Assembly: GCA_017474515.1 (NCBI GenBank)
Contig: JAFVHN010000096.1
Location: 1 to 40,306, forward strand
Source of the DNA: Prevotella sp.
Lineage (GTDB): Bacteria > Bacteroidota > Bacteroidia > Bacteroidales > Bacteroidaceae
Direction: 5' to 3'
DNA: 40,306 nucleotides
A program made the translations under genes and the position numbers. How positions within the stretch are numbered: position 1 is the first letter of the stretch; every line of letters starts with the position of its first letter. This document shows positions 7,081-22,553 of this stretch, in pieces. The notes beneath the pieces are model-generated. The model saw only the letters and a list, made by a program, of their open reading frames with translations. It was not told where the DNA came from and did not search any database.

Positions 7081-9612
7081 ATGCGTAAAACCCTGATTCT
7101 TCTTTTGCTGGCATTGTGCCAGTTATGTGCGCTGGCCGAGGAGCGCACCATCGACATCAGCGGCAACAACACCTCGTCGAATTATGTGAGCTACAACCAG
7201 TACATCTCGCTCTATTCCGCCGACATCCTCCATGTTAAAATGGCGCGCTATTGCTATTTCAGCTCCACCATCGTGGGCAGCGGCGTGCTCAACCTCTATG
7301 CCGGCGGCGAACGTTGCTACCTTGGCACGGAGAAGGGGAAGACGTGGCCCAATTGGTCGGGCTATACCGGCGACATACATATCTGGCCCTTCGAGGAGAA
7401 CTCGCCGTCGGCAGGCTTCTACGGCGTGGTGCTGGCCCACGGCGGCAAGACCTGCTCGCCCGAGGCCGTGGACGACGGCCTGAAGTCGGGGAAGGTGAAC
7501 ACGTCGATGGAGAACAACCGCGTGTGGTTGCACACCGGCGCCACCATTTGTTGCGAAGCCCACACCAGCGGCTCCATGTTCCGCATCGGCGAGTTGCAGA
7601 TGGAGTCCGGCTCCCGTTTGCAGGGCTATATGAAAAACTCGCGCGCCGCCTATTACCTTTTGGGCGGCATGAACACCGACGGCCTGCTGGCCGGCACGCT
7701 GGCACCGTCGGACTATCGCGACGACACCCTCTTGGGGCTTATCAAGGAAGGCACAGGCACCTATACCATTACCGGCAACAACAACTATCTGAACGGCGGA
7801 TTGCGCATTGCAGAGGGACGCGTGCTCGTGATGAACGACCGCCAGGCCGCCGAGAGCAACCACCTGCGTGGTGCTTTGGGGGCAAAGGCCGACAATGCCG
7901 ATGCCGTGGCCTATGTCTTTGAACAGGGTGTGCTGGGTGGCACGGGAAGCATCGGCGGCACTGTTGACAACTACGGAACGGTGGAGCCGGGCAACGAGGC
8001 CGCGGGCGTTTTGACGCTGAAAAACTATGCCGCCGACAAGGAAGCCCACCTCTATGTGCATCCCGCCTCGGTGCTCAGCTTCCGCGTGGCCGGGGGCAAT
8101 AGCAACCGCCTCGACGTTGACGGCCAGGTGAAATACTTCAATAGCCGGCAGGACTTCACCACCAGCGACAAAATGCCTCTCATCAGGGTGGCGGTGGCCA
8201 ACGGCGAGGACCTGCAGATAGGCAACGAGTTCCGCGTGCTCACCGCCCGTGGCAAGACCGGCGACTGGCATTTCGACGTGTTGGCCGACAAATACACATG
8301 GGAAGTGTTCGAGCGTCAGGAGGACGGCAACACGGTGTTCGTGGTCAGATTGGTGTCGTTCGACGACATGACCAACCCCGACAATCCCGACGACCCCGAC
8401 AATCCCGTGAGCACTATCGGCGCCTTCTATGACGACGGCATCGACGATGGCGCCGACCAGCACACCTTGCGCTACTATGCCGCCGAAAACGGCAAGCGCA
8501 TAGGCACCGCCATCTCAATGTGGAAAAACGACCTGAACAACGAAAACCTGGGTGAGACCAAGGAGGTGGGCCAGCAGTTCAACATGCTGGTGGCCGAGAA
8601 CGAAATGAAGTTCGACGCCCTGGAGCCCTCGCGCGGCAACTTCAATTTCGGTAGTGGCGACGCCCTGGTGGCTTTTGCCCAAAAGCACGACATGATGATG
8701 CGCGGCCATTGCCTGGCCTGGCACTCACAGTTGCCCGAATGGGTGAGCAGCGACGGCAAGAAGAACGACAAGAACTGGACACGCGCGGAGGCCCTTCAAA
8801 TATTGAAAAACCATATTGAAAAGGTAGTGCAGCACTATCGTGGAAAGGTGGCCGAGTGGGACGTGGTGAACGAATGTCTTGACGACGACCAGAGCATCGT
8901 GCGCACCCATCCCGAGAGCTACCAGTTGCGGCAAAGCGTGTGGACGCTGGCCATCGGCGAAGACTTCATCGACTCGGCATTCGTCTATGCCCACCGTGCC
9001 GACCCGCAGGCCCTGCTCTACCTCAATGACTACGACGTGGAAATGAAGGGCAAGGCCAAGACCATCGCCTTCTACAACCTGGCGCGGCGGCTTCTGGAGC
9101 GCGGCATTCCCATCCATGGCGTGGGGCTTCAATGCCATTTCTCCATCGGCGACGTGGATAGTGTGAAGTTGAACAACAACATCCGCCAGTTTGGCGAACT
9201 GGGCCTGAAGTGCATCATCACCGAGCTCGACATGGGCATTCCCGACACTTCGGCCCCCAACCTGGAGGAGCAAGCGCGTGGCTATCGCGTGGTCACCGAC
9301 ATCATGCTCAACAACGACAATTGCCCGCATGCGGTCATCTGGGGATTGAAGGACAACAATAGCTGGCGCGAGTCGTCGAGCCCCCTGCTCTATACGGCCG
9401 GGCTGGGCAAGAAACCCGCCTGGTATGCCGTGCGCTCCGCCCTCCGCCACAGGGTGCTGGTCAACACCGCCGTTGAGCGGCCTTCCGCCCACGTCCGCAT
9501 TTCTGACGATACCGTCTATGACCTTATGGGCCGGCGCATCACCTCTTCCAGCCTGCGCCCCGGCATCTATATCAAGGGCGGAAAGAAAATTCTTATAACT
9601 TCCAGCAAATGA
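7081..9612 (+). CDS. Secreted GH10 endo-1,4-beta-xylanase with autotransporter-like N-terminal region
   Basis: An 843-residue protein with a signal peptide (MRKTLILLLLALCQLCALA). Residues about 25-420 form a beta-rich region with autotransporter-associated beta-strand repeat features, such as LIKEGTGTYTITGNNNYLNG with GGLRIAEG and GTGSIGGTVDNYG. An acidic linker rich in DNPDDPD follows. The GH10 catalytic domain spans about 450-800 and shows the family signatures: HCLAWHSQLPEW, WDVVNE with the acid/base Glu at 598, and ITELDMG with the nucleophile Glu at 715. GH10 enzymes hydrolyse internal beta-1,4 bonds of xylan. The C-terminus (YDLMGRRITSSSLRPGIYIK) is the Prevotella secretion-type tail. 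Likely exported to the cell surface. The stop overlaps the start of the next gene by 4 bases, an odd pairing with a corrinoid-type methyltransferase. Confidence 0.92.
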   Translation: MRKTLILLLLALCQLCALAEERTIDISGNNTSSNYVSYNQYISLYSADILHVKMARYCYFSSTIVGSGVLNLYAGGERCYLGTEKGKTWPNWSGYTGDIHIWPFEENSPSAGFYGVVLAHGGKTCSPEAVDDGLKSGKVNTSMENNRVWLHTGATICCEAHTSGSMFRIGELQMESGSRLQGYMKNSRAAYYLLGGMNTDGLLAGTLAPSDYRDDTLLGLIKEGTGTYTITGNNNYLNGGLRIAEGRVLVMNDRQAAESNHLRGALGAKADNADAVAYVFEQGVLGGTGSIGGTVDNYGTVEPGNEAAGVLTLKNYAADKEAHLYVHPASVLSFRVAGGNSNRLDVDGQVKYFNSRQDFTTSDKMPLIRVAVANGEDLQIGNEFRVLTARGKTGDWHFDVLADKYTWEVFERQEDGNTVFVVRLVSFDDMTNPDNPDDPDNPVSTIGAFYDDGIDDGADQHTLRYYAAENGKRIGTAISMWKNDLNNENLGETKEVGQQFNMLVAENEMKFDALEPSRGNFNFGSGDALVAFAQKHDMMMRGHCLAWHSQLPEWVSSDGKKNDKNWTRAEALQILKNHIEKVVQHYRGKVAEWDVVNECLDDDQSIVRTHPESYQLRQSVWTLAIGEDFIDSAFVYAHRADPQALLYLNDYDVEMKGKAKTIAFYNLARRLLERGIPIHGVGLQCHFSIGDVDSVKLNNNIRQFGELGLKCIITELDMGIPDTSAPNLEEQARGYRVVTDIMLNNDNCPHAVIWGLKDNNSWRESSSPLLYTAGLGKKPAWYAVRSALRHRVLVNTAVERPSAHVRISDDTVYDLMGRRITSSSLRPGIYIKGGKKILITSSK

Positions 9613-10613
9613 ACAACATCAATATGAAAGAATGGTCGGCCCAGACGATGGCCGACCGCCGTGTGGCCGCCTTGCCTATTATGACCCATCCCGCCATAGA
9701 ATGGCTGGGACATACGGTGCGTGAAGCGGTGTGCGACGGGCGCATTCAGGCCCGTGCCGTCATGGCCACGGCGCAGCGCTATCCCGTTGCTGCCGCCACC
9801 ACCATCATGGACCTCACCGTGGAGGCGGAGGCCTTCGGCGCACGGGTTGACATGAGCGGCCCCGGGGTGCCCGCCGTGGTGGGGCGCCTGCTGACCGATG
9901 CCGACGACATCGGCGCGCTGGCGGTGCCGTCGCTCGACAAGGGGCGCGTGCCGCAATACGTCAAGGCGTGCCTTATTGCCGCCAGAAGCATTGCCGACCG
10001 CCCGCTATTGGCGGGTTGCATAGGGCCGTTTTCGTTGGCCGGAAGGCTTTTCGGCATGTCGGAAATGATGGTGTTGTTGTGTGAAGACGCACCGGCCGCC
10101 CACCGCCTTTTGGACAAGTGCACCGCCTTCATCACCAAATATTGCATGGCGTTGCGCACGGCGGGCGCCAACGGCGTGGTGATGGCCGAGCCGGCGGCTG
10201 GCCTGTTGTCGGCCGACGATTGCCGGCGGTTCTCGTCGGAATATGTAAGAAGGGTGGTGGAAAAGGTGCAGGACGACGGCTTCATGCTGGTGCTTCACAA
10301 CTGCGGAAACACCGGGCATTGCACCCGCGCCATGGTGGAAACGGGTGCCGCCGCCTACCATTTCGGCAACAAATGCCGCATGGGCGAGGTAATCAAAGAC
10401 GTGCCGGCGAACGCGCTGGTCATGGGCAACCTCGACCCCGTGAGCGTGTTCAAGGACGGCACGGCGGAGCATGTCAGGAAAGCCACGCGGCAATTACTCG
10501 ACGAGATGCGCGGCTTCCCCAATTTCGTCATCTCAAGCGGCTGCGACATTCCGCCCAACACTCCCCTTGAAAACATCGATGCCTTCTTCGAGGAAACGAC
10601 ATTTAAAAGTTGA
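9609..10613 (+). CDS. Uroporphyrinogen-decarboxylase-family (MtaA/CmuA-like) methyltransferase
   Basis: A 334-residue cytosolic protein of the URO-D fold. LHNCGNTGHC (about 226-235) supplies the His and Cys expected for the zinc-binding methyltransferase branch (MtaA/MtbA/CmuA). ISSGCDIPPNTP near the C-terminus supplies the third zinc ligand and matches the family motif. The start at 9609 overlaps the xylanase stop; an ATG at 9624 (MKEWSAQ) is an equally good start and fits the usual N-terminus of the family better. This branch moves methyl groups between a corrinoid protein and a thiol or another acceptor, whereas true HemE lacks the HxC...C zinc site. The MetH-activation-like protein that follows supports a corrinoid role. 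No corrinoid-binding protein is present in the window, so the methyl donor and acceptor are unknown. Confidence 0.82.
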   Translation: MNNINMKEWSAQTMADRRVAALPIMTHPAIEWLGHTVREAVCDGRIQARAVMATAQRYPVAAATTIMDLTVEAEAFGARVDMSGPGVPAVVGRLLTDADDIGALAVPSLDKGRVPQYVKACLIAARSIADRPLLAGCIGPFSLAGRLFGMSEMMVLLCEDAPAAHRLLDKCTAFITKYCMALRTAGANGVVMAEPAAGLLSADDCRRFSSEYVRRVVEKVQDDGFMLVLHNCGNTGHCTRAMVETGAAAYHFGNKCRMGEVIKDVPANALVMGNLDPVSVFKDGTAEHVRKATRQLLDEMRGFPNFVISSGCDIPPNTPLENIDAFFEETTFKS

Positions 10614-10641
10614 GAAAATTAAAAGTTGAAAAAACATCTTC

Positions 10642-10667
10642 CCCCCCTTGGGGGGATTAGAGGGGGG
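10642..10667. repeat. G/C-run hairpin between the two methyl-transfer genes
   Basis: CCCCCCTTGGGGGG at 10642-10655 is a perfect palindrome followed by a second run of six G at 10662-10667. No T-run follows on either strand, so it is not a standard intrinsic terminator. It sits in the 73-base gap between the two genes and could attenuate or stabilise the message. Confidence 0.5.
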
Positions 10668-10686
10668 CTCACTCTTCACTTAAATA

Positions 10687-11367
10687 ATGTTCCATCATCA
10701 GTTGACATACGCACAACTTGCCATTGAGCCGGAAGACGTTTTCCGGCAGATGGGCTATGGCGACGCACGGCCCGACGCTGCCGTCGCCCAGGAACTGCGC
10801 ATGCTGATGGACACGGTGGCCCCGCTGGCGCAGCCACGTTTCTGCTTTACGGTGAAACGCGGGACATTGACCGCCGACACCCTCACCATCGACGGCACCT
10901 GCTTCCATACGGGCCCCATCATATCGCGCCAGCTGCGCGGTGCCGAGGCCTTCGCCCTCTTTCTTTGCACGGCGGGCAGCGAAATCGAGGACTACAGCCG
11001 GAGGATGACCGCCGGCGGCGACATGCTGCGCGCCTTCATGGCCGATGCCCTGGGCAGCGTGATGGCCGAGCGGTGCGCCGACGCGATGGAACGGTCGTTG
11101 CAAGAAAGCATCGACAAACTGTCGTGGCACCGCACCAACCGTTTTTCGCCCGGTTATTGCCGGTGGCACGTCTCGGGCCAGCACGCCCTTTTCCCGTTCT
11201 TCGGCTCGCCCAATGCGTGCAATGTTACGCTCAACGACAGCGCATTGATGACTCCCATCAAGTCGGTGAGCGGAGTCATCGGGCTGGGCAGCCATGTGCG
11301 CCGCCTTGACTATTCCTGCGGCCTGTGCGACATGAAGGATTGCTTCAAACGGCGGGGGCGACGATAG
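10687..11367 (+). CDS. Stand-alone MetH activation-domain protein
   Basis: A 226-residue protein resembling the C-terminal activation (SAM-binding) domain of cobalamin-dependent methionine synthase. Diagnostic features are FSPGYCRWHVSGQHALFPFF (about 154-173), then N-x-L-N-D-S-x-LMTPIKSVSGVIGLG and a terminal cysteine cluster C-G-L-C-D-M-K-D-C. In MetH this domain supports reductive methylation of oxidised cob(II)alamin with SAM. Stand-alone versions occur beside corrinoid methyltransferases in many anaerobes, so coupling to the upstream URO-D-type gene is reasonable. It lies 73 bases downstream with a G/C hairpin between. The corrinoid-binding and methyl-donor modules are not in the window. 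A role in a split methionine synthase is the main alternative. Confidence 0.82.
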   Translation: MFHHQLTYAQLAIEPEDVFRQMGYGDARPDAAVAQELRMLMDTVAPLAQPRFCFTVKRGTLTADTLTIDGTCFHTGPIISRQLRGAEAFALFLCTAGSEIEDYSRRMTAGGDMLRAFMADALGSVMAERCADAMERSLQESIDKLSWHRTNRFSPGYCRWHVSGQHALFPFFGSPNACNVTLNDSALMTPIKSVSGVIGLGSHVRRLDYSCGLCDMKDCFKRRGRR

Positions 11368-11370
11368 GTT

Positions 11371-11636
11371 TTAAGGAGTTTAGGAGTTCAGGAGTTTAGG
11401 AGTTTAGACGATAGTTTTGAGCGTTGTCTATTTTTGGAGTTTAGGAGTTTAGAAGTTTAGGAGTTTAGACGTTAGTTTCGAGCATTGTTTTGTTACAATG
11501 AGCACGAAAAAAACTATTGTCTAAACTCCTAAACTCCCAAACTCCCAAACTCCTAAACTCCTCAAAAAATCTTGTTTCAATGAGCACGAAAAAACTATTG
11601 TCTAAACTCCTAAACTCCCAAACTCCTAAACTCCTA
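11371..11636. repeat. Compound octamer repeat block between convergent genes
   Basis: Two left-type blocks (GGAGTTTA runs at 11374-11407 and 11436-11468) face two right-type blocks (CTAAACTCC runs at 11520-11563 and 11602-11636). Both right blocks are preceded by a direct repeat, CAATGAGCACGAAAAAA-CTATTGT (near 11497-11520 and 11578-11601). The arms can form several alternative hairpins. The block fills the whole space between the MetH-activation-like gene and the convergent BNR gene, so it may terminate both. The short frame through it encodes only repeated SKLLNSQTPKLLNS and is not a gene. Confidence 0.7.
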
Positions 11637-11641
11637 CAAAA

Positions 11642-12979
11642 TCATTTCTCAACAAAAACCTTTTTCACGAAAGTCTTTCCCTGGGCAGACCTCATGCGCA
11701 CCAGGTTGAGGCCCGGCACCAGGTGGCTGCGGCGCGTGCCGTCGGGGGCATAGATGGCCTCTTGCGTGGCCTGGCCGTCACCACTTGCGTCGGCCTCTAC
11801 GTAATGGATGCCGGTGGTGAGCGACGACAGGGGGATGCGCGTATATTCCACGTCCTCCTTGTTGGTGGAGTAGGCCACATAGAGAAAACCGTTGTGAACC
11901 ATCGATTTGGGATAGCTGAACCCCAGGGTTTTCGACTTTCCGCTATAGCGCTGGGCGGGCAGGTCGTTGGCCGAACGCAACAGGAAAGCGCGGTCGAAGA
12001 GCGTGCCGTCGGCCGACAGAGCCACCACGAGGGGCGTGCGCGGCTTGGTCTGACCGATGGGGTTGTTCACCTGGAAGGCGGTGCCGTCGGGCAGGTTGCC
12101 GGCACTCTGCTTGGCGCGGCTGTCGGGGAAATTGGTCTGGCGGCTGGCCGACCACGAAAGGCCCTGGTCGGTGCTCACCGAGGCCAGTTTGTGCATGGAG
12201 TTCTTCTGGTCGCGGCACACCATGACGAGCGTGCCGTCGGCCTTTTGGTAGAAGCTGGGTTCCAGTTCGCGGCTCTGGTCGCCGTTGCTCTGGTAGGCGA
12301 ATTGTGCCCGTTGCCATCCCGTGGTGCCCGAGGCGTCGTCGGTGTAGATGGGTTGGAGCTTCAGGCCCGGCTGGAAATGTGCGGCGTTGAGAATGCGTCC
12401 CGACGGCAACACGTGGGGGTCTTGCTCAAAAATGCCGTTGAGGGTGGTGCCGTCGGACATGGTGACCGGTTGCGGTTCGGTCCACGTGAGGCCGTCGGCA
12501 GAGGTCATAAATTGCGTGTAGCCCCCTTTCGGCGACAGGCCCGAGGGCCAGGTGTTGATGTATGCCACCAGTCGGTCGGCCGTGACGAGCCATCCGCCCG
12601 AACTCACATAGCCGTTGTCGATGGTCGGGCACAGCACCATGGGCTCGGTCCACGTCAGCCCGTCGTCGGTGCTGCGGGCGTAGGCCACCCATGTGTCGGC
12701 GGCGTCTTCGTCGGTGCGCGAACTTTGCCACATGCAGTAGAGGGCATCTTTGAAATGGGCCAAGACGATGCCGTTGCTGAAGTGGTCGGTGCCGTCGGAG
12801 GGCGAGAAGACGGTGAACGTCTCGGTGCCCGGGGCGGGCGAGAGGCCCAGGGTGACGGCATTGCTCGCGTCGAGCAGCGTTTCGGAAATGTAGAAGATGT
12901 CGTCGTCGGCAGCAGCGAAGGCCGGAATCGACACCGCCGAAAGCAGTCCGGTCAGGAGCATTGTCAGTGTTTTTTTCAT
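11642..12979 (-). CDS. Secreted sialidase-fold (BNR/Asp-box) glycosidase-like protein
   Basis: Counting from the ATG at 12979, 445 residues with signal peptide MKKTLTMLLTGLLSAVSIPAFA. The frame continues upstream to 13024, but that part has no signal sequence. Asp-box motifs S-x-D-x-G-x-x-W occur three times (STDDGLTW, TSADGLTW, STDQGLSW), typical of the six-bladed sialidase propeller. The classical FRIP arginine motif of GH33 is not seen, so sialic acid as substrate is doubtful. Exo-arabinanase (GH93-like) or another pectin-sugar hydrolase of this fold is possible. The conserved block GFSYPKSMVHNGFLYVAY is near the C-terminus. The end (YAPDGTRRSHLVPGLNLVRM) is a tail like that of the xylanase. 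Likely transcribed alone; one of the ~200-bp palindromic elements lies just upstream. Confidence 0.72.
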   Translation of the reverse strand: MKKTLTMLLTGLLSAVSIPAFAAADDDIFYISETLLDASNAVTLGLSPAPGTETFTVFSPSDGTDHFSNGIVLAHFKDALYCMWQSSRTDEDAADTWVAYARSTDDGLTWTEPMVLCPTIDNGYVSSGGWLVTADRLVAYINTWPSGLSPKGGYTQFMTSADGLTWTEPQPVTMSDGTTLNGIFEQDPHVLPSGRILNAAHFQPGLKLQPIYTDDASGTTGWQRAQFAYQSNGDQSRELEPSFYQKADGTLVMVCRDQKNSMHKLASVSTDQGLSWSASRQTNFPDSRAKQSAGNLPDGTAFQVNNPIGQTKPRTPLVVALSADGTLFDRAFLLRSANDLPAQRYSGKSKTLGFSYPKSMVHNGFLYVAYSTNKEDVEYTRIPLSSLTTGIHYVEADASGDGQATQEAIYAPDGTRRSHLVPGLNLVRMRSAQGKTFVKKVFVEK

Positions 12980-13045
12980 TATTCTTTGGGTGTTAATATA
13001 TGTTAATATTTGTAAATACAACATGCTTTCCGGGGGCGATTTTTG

Positions 13046-13221
13046 TTGAAAAATCTTGACAAAACGCCGGTTTTCTAAAGTATTGATAATCAGAGCCTTA
13101 AAAATACGCCTGAAAAAACGCCAAATTTCGGGGAGTTTGACCGCAAATCTCTCCTCTCAAACTTCAAGATTTCCCCTTGAAATTTGCGGTCAAAGTCATG
13201 GGGATTTGAAAAATCTTGACA
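13046..13221. repeat. Palindromic element, copy 1 (upstream of the BNR gene)
   Basis: Bounded by direct repeats TTGAAAAATCTTGACA at 13046-13061 and 13206-13221, exactly 160 bases apart. Inside are TATTGATAATCA and a perfect inverted repeat: TTTGACCGCAAAT at 13136-13148 and its complement at 13182-13194. Related copies lie at 20498-20712 and, reversed, at 26254-26453. All three sit upstream of leftward glycan-degradation units. This copy fills the space between the GH2 stop and the BNR start. Whether it regulates or merely inhabits these spaces is not known. Confidence 0.75.
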
Positions 13222-13225
13222 TTTC

Positions 13226-20439
<7,214 letters not shown>

Positions 20440-20497
20440 TCGTTTACTTGCGAAAAATTTTGTCAAAATGTTTTACCAAAAACAGCTCTCTTTTTTA

Positions 20498-20712
20498 TGA
20501 AAAATCTTTACAAAATGGCGGTTTTCTAACTCGTTGATAATCAATGCTTTCAAATTTCGCCTGAAAAAACGCCAATTTTCGGGGAGAGATCTTCAAGATT
20601 TCTCCTCTCAATCTTCAAGATTTCTCCTTGAAATTTGCGGTCAAACCTTGTGCGATATGAAAAATCTTTACATTTTGTTTGATTTTTCTTTCCGAAATCT
20701 TTACATTTTTCC
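20498..20712. repeat. Palindromic element, copy 2 (upstream of the propeller-GH2 gene)
   Basis: TGAAAAATCTTTACA occurs at 20498-20512 and again at 20658-20672, exactly 160 bases apart as in copy 1. A third, looser match (GAAATCTTTACATTTTTCC) follows at 20697. Inside are GTTGATAATCAAT, GCCAATTTTCGGGGAGA, a direct duplication of ATCTTCAAGATTTCTCCT, and GAAATTTGCGGTCAAA. The left half of the inner inverted repeat (TTTGACCGC) has been lost in this copy. It occupies the whole space between the beta-helix stop and the propeller-GH2 start. Confidence 0.72.
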
Positions 20713-20717
20713 AGCCC

Positions 20718-22553
20718 TCAACGGCCGTTTGACGATGGTGGCCGCTGGGGTCCGGCCAGGGCCTTGATGGAGTCTGATACCTGCGGGCCGTTGTTTTCCC
20801 AGGTGTTGCCCGGCCCGTTGGCGTTTTTCAGGAATTTCTCCGCCGGCGTCCAGTTGTTCTTCACCGTGATGCCGCTCGACCCCTCGTCGGTGTAGAGGTA
20901 GAACCAGTGTTCGGGGTCGTGTACGTACGAGGGCGTGAAGATGTCGCTCACCACGTTGTCTTGTATGAAGGTATGTGGCTGACAGCCAAGGGTATAGATG
21001 CCGGCGGTGTCGTACATGTGGCGGGCGTAGTGGCGGATGATGTTGCGCTCCACGCGGTTGTCGGCCATGGCGCACGGTTGCTGGTTCCACCCCCATCCCA
21101 GGCTGATGCCGGTGTACGACACGCCGTCGATGAGGTTGTTTTGAATGCGGATGCCTTTCACGTAGCCGGCGCCGATGCCCACGCAGCCCCAGTCCTCGTT
21201 GGCCGCGTCGGTGATGGTGTTGTTCTTGATGCTCAGTCCGCGGCATATTTCGCGGCCGTCGGCCGGGTTATAAGGAAAATGCGCCTCGTGGGCCTCGCCG
21301 CCGAAGGAGCCGGCCAGGATGGCGGTGCCGCCGATGTCGTGGAAGGTGCAGCCCTCGATGGTGCCCCGCTCGGTGAAGGTGTCGTAGTCGAGGGCGGTGG
21401 AGCCCAGGTGGCGGAAGGTGCAATGGCGGAAACAGACGCTGGTGGCCCCATTGACGCTCACGGCGGCTGACGGGCGGCCCACCCAGCCCTGGTTGTCGAG
21501 GAGGTGGTCGCCGTCGGGACGATAGAGCGCCGGACTGATTTTGAAAGCCTCAATGAGGAACATGCCGGCCTGAAGGGGAGCATGGCCTTGTAGCGACGGG
21601 CGCAGCCAGGTGGCATGGCTGAAGGTGATGCCCTCAAAGGTGACAAACTCCACGGGGCGGTCGGCGGTGCCTTCCACGCGCACCAGGGTTTCCAGGGCCG
21701 GCGCCTCCACCATGGCGGTGCGCATGTCTTCACCCGGCCGGGGGTAGTAGTAGAGTTTGCGCCCCTGGGTGTCGAGATACCACTCGCCGGGCTGGTCGAG
21801 CAATTGTTTGTCGTTGGAAAGATAGAAGGGGGAGTTGTGCTCGCCGCCGGGCGTCACCATGGGCGACGGCCACGGGTGCATGAAGTGAACGTGGCTCTCG
21901 GGCTGGTGGAAGGTAACGGCGGCGGTGTCGCCCCACACTTTGATGCCCTTCATGCGCAAAATGGCCACGCACCACATCTCGTGGAGAACCAGTTCGGGCG
22001 AGGAAGAAAACTCGTAGTTTTTGGCGGCCTTATCGACTTTATAAGGCTTGCCGGCTATGAGGGGCTTCACGGCGGCGGCGGGAACATAAAGTATTTCGCG
22101 CGGCTTGTCAACCCCGAGAATCTTGTGCATCTGCTCAAAGTCGGCCACGTCGCGGGCACGCACCGCCTTCTCGCCGTTCACCCACAGTTGGCGGAACTCC
22201 AGCGGACGGCCGTTGAACAACGGAACATCGGCCACCCATAGCTTTCCCTGGCGCTGCCAGCCACGGATTTCCACGGCGCCGGAAATGGTGACGTCGCCGT
22301 CGGCAACAATCGTGGTGAAGCGGTCTTCGGGACGGAGCACCACGGGCTGCACCAGGCGGTAAACGCCGGCTTTCAAGTGGAGCACGGCATAGTCGCCCAT
22401 GTATTTCTTCTTCATGATGCGCGAGGATTGAAGGGCCTGCTCAATGGTGAACGGCCCGGGCTCCACGTCGATGCGTAATTCGCCCGAAGCGCCGGCATTC
22501 ATTACGAACCAGAGGCCGGCGAAAACGGCGGTCAGTAGGCGGCGGGCATCCAT
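20718..22553 (-). CDS. Secreted right-handed beta-helix glycosidase, GH141-like
   Basis: The ATG at 22553 gives 611 residues with a signal peptide (MDARRLLTAVFAGLWFVMNAGA); the longer frame to 22661 lies inside the upstream gene. The body has serial beta-helix rungs (CTFRHLGSTALDYDTF, IEGCTFHDIGGTAILAGS, LSIKNNTITDAANEDWGCVG, IRIQNNLIDGVSYTGISLGWG). The GISLGWGWNQQP stretch and the overall layout resemble GH141, a family including an alpha-L-fucosidase from the rhamnogalacturonan II system. A polysaccharide lyase or another beta-helix hydrolase cannot be excluded. It is the last gene of its operon; its start overlaps the GH127 stop by 22 bases. Likely periplasmic. Confidence 0.75.
   Translation of the reverse strand: MDARRLLTAVFAGLWFVMNAGASGELRIDVEPGPFTIEQALQSSRIMKKKYMGDYAVLHLKAGVYRLVQPVVLRPEDRFTTIVADGDVTISGAVEIRGWQRQGKLWVADVPLFNGRPLEFRQLWVNGEKAVRARDVADFEQMHKILGVDKPREILYVPAAAVKPLIAGKPYKVDKAAKNYEFSSSPELVLHEMWCVAILRMKGIKVWGDTAAVTFHQPESHVHFMHPWPSPMVTPGGEHNSPFYLSNDKQLLDQPGEWYLDTQGRKLYYYPRPGEDMRTAMVEAPALETLVRVEGTADRPVEFVTFEGITFSHATWLRPSLQGHAPLQAGMFLIEAFKISPALYRPDGDHLLDNQGWVGRPSAAVSVNGATSVCFRHCTFRHLGSTALDYDTFTERGTIEGCTFHDIGGTAILAGSFGGEAHEAHFPYNPADGREICRGLSIKNNTITDAANEDWGCVGIGAGYVKGIRIQNNLIDGVSYTGISLGWGWNQQPCAMADNRVERNIIRHYARHMYDTAGIYTLGCQPHTFIQDNVVSDIFTPSYVHDPEHWFYLYTDEGSSGITVKNNWTPAEKFLKNANGPGNTWENNGPQVSDSIKALAGPQRPPSSNGR

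Noticed and set aside
9609-10613. HemE (uroporphyrinogen decarboxylase) of haem synthesis
   Set aside because: The His-x-Cys and Gly-Cys zinc motifs and the MetH-activation neighbour fit the methyltransferase branch of the fold.
11517-11753. 78-codon frame over the octamer block
   Set aside because: It encodes only the translated repeat (SKLLNSQTPKLLNS) before running into the antisense of the BNR gene.
11642-12979. Calling the BNR protein a true GH33 sialidase
   Set aside because: Asp boxes are present but the FRIP-type arginine motif is not seen; only the fold is supported.
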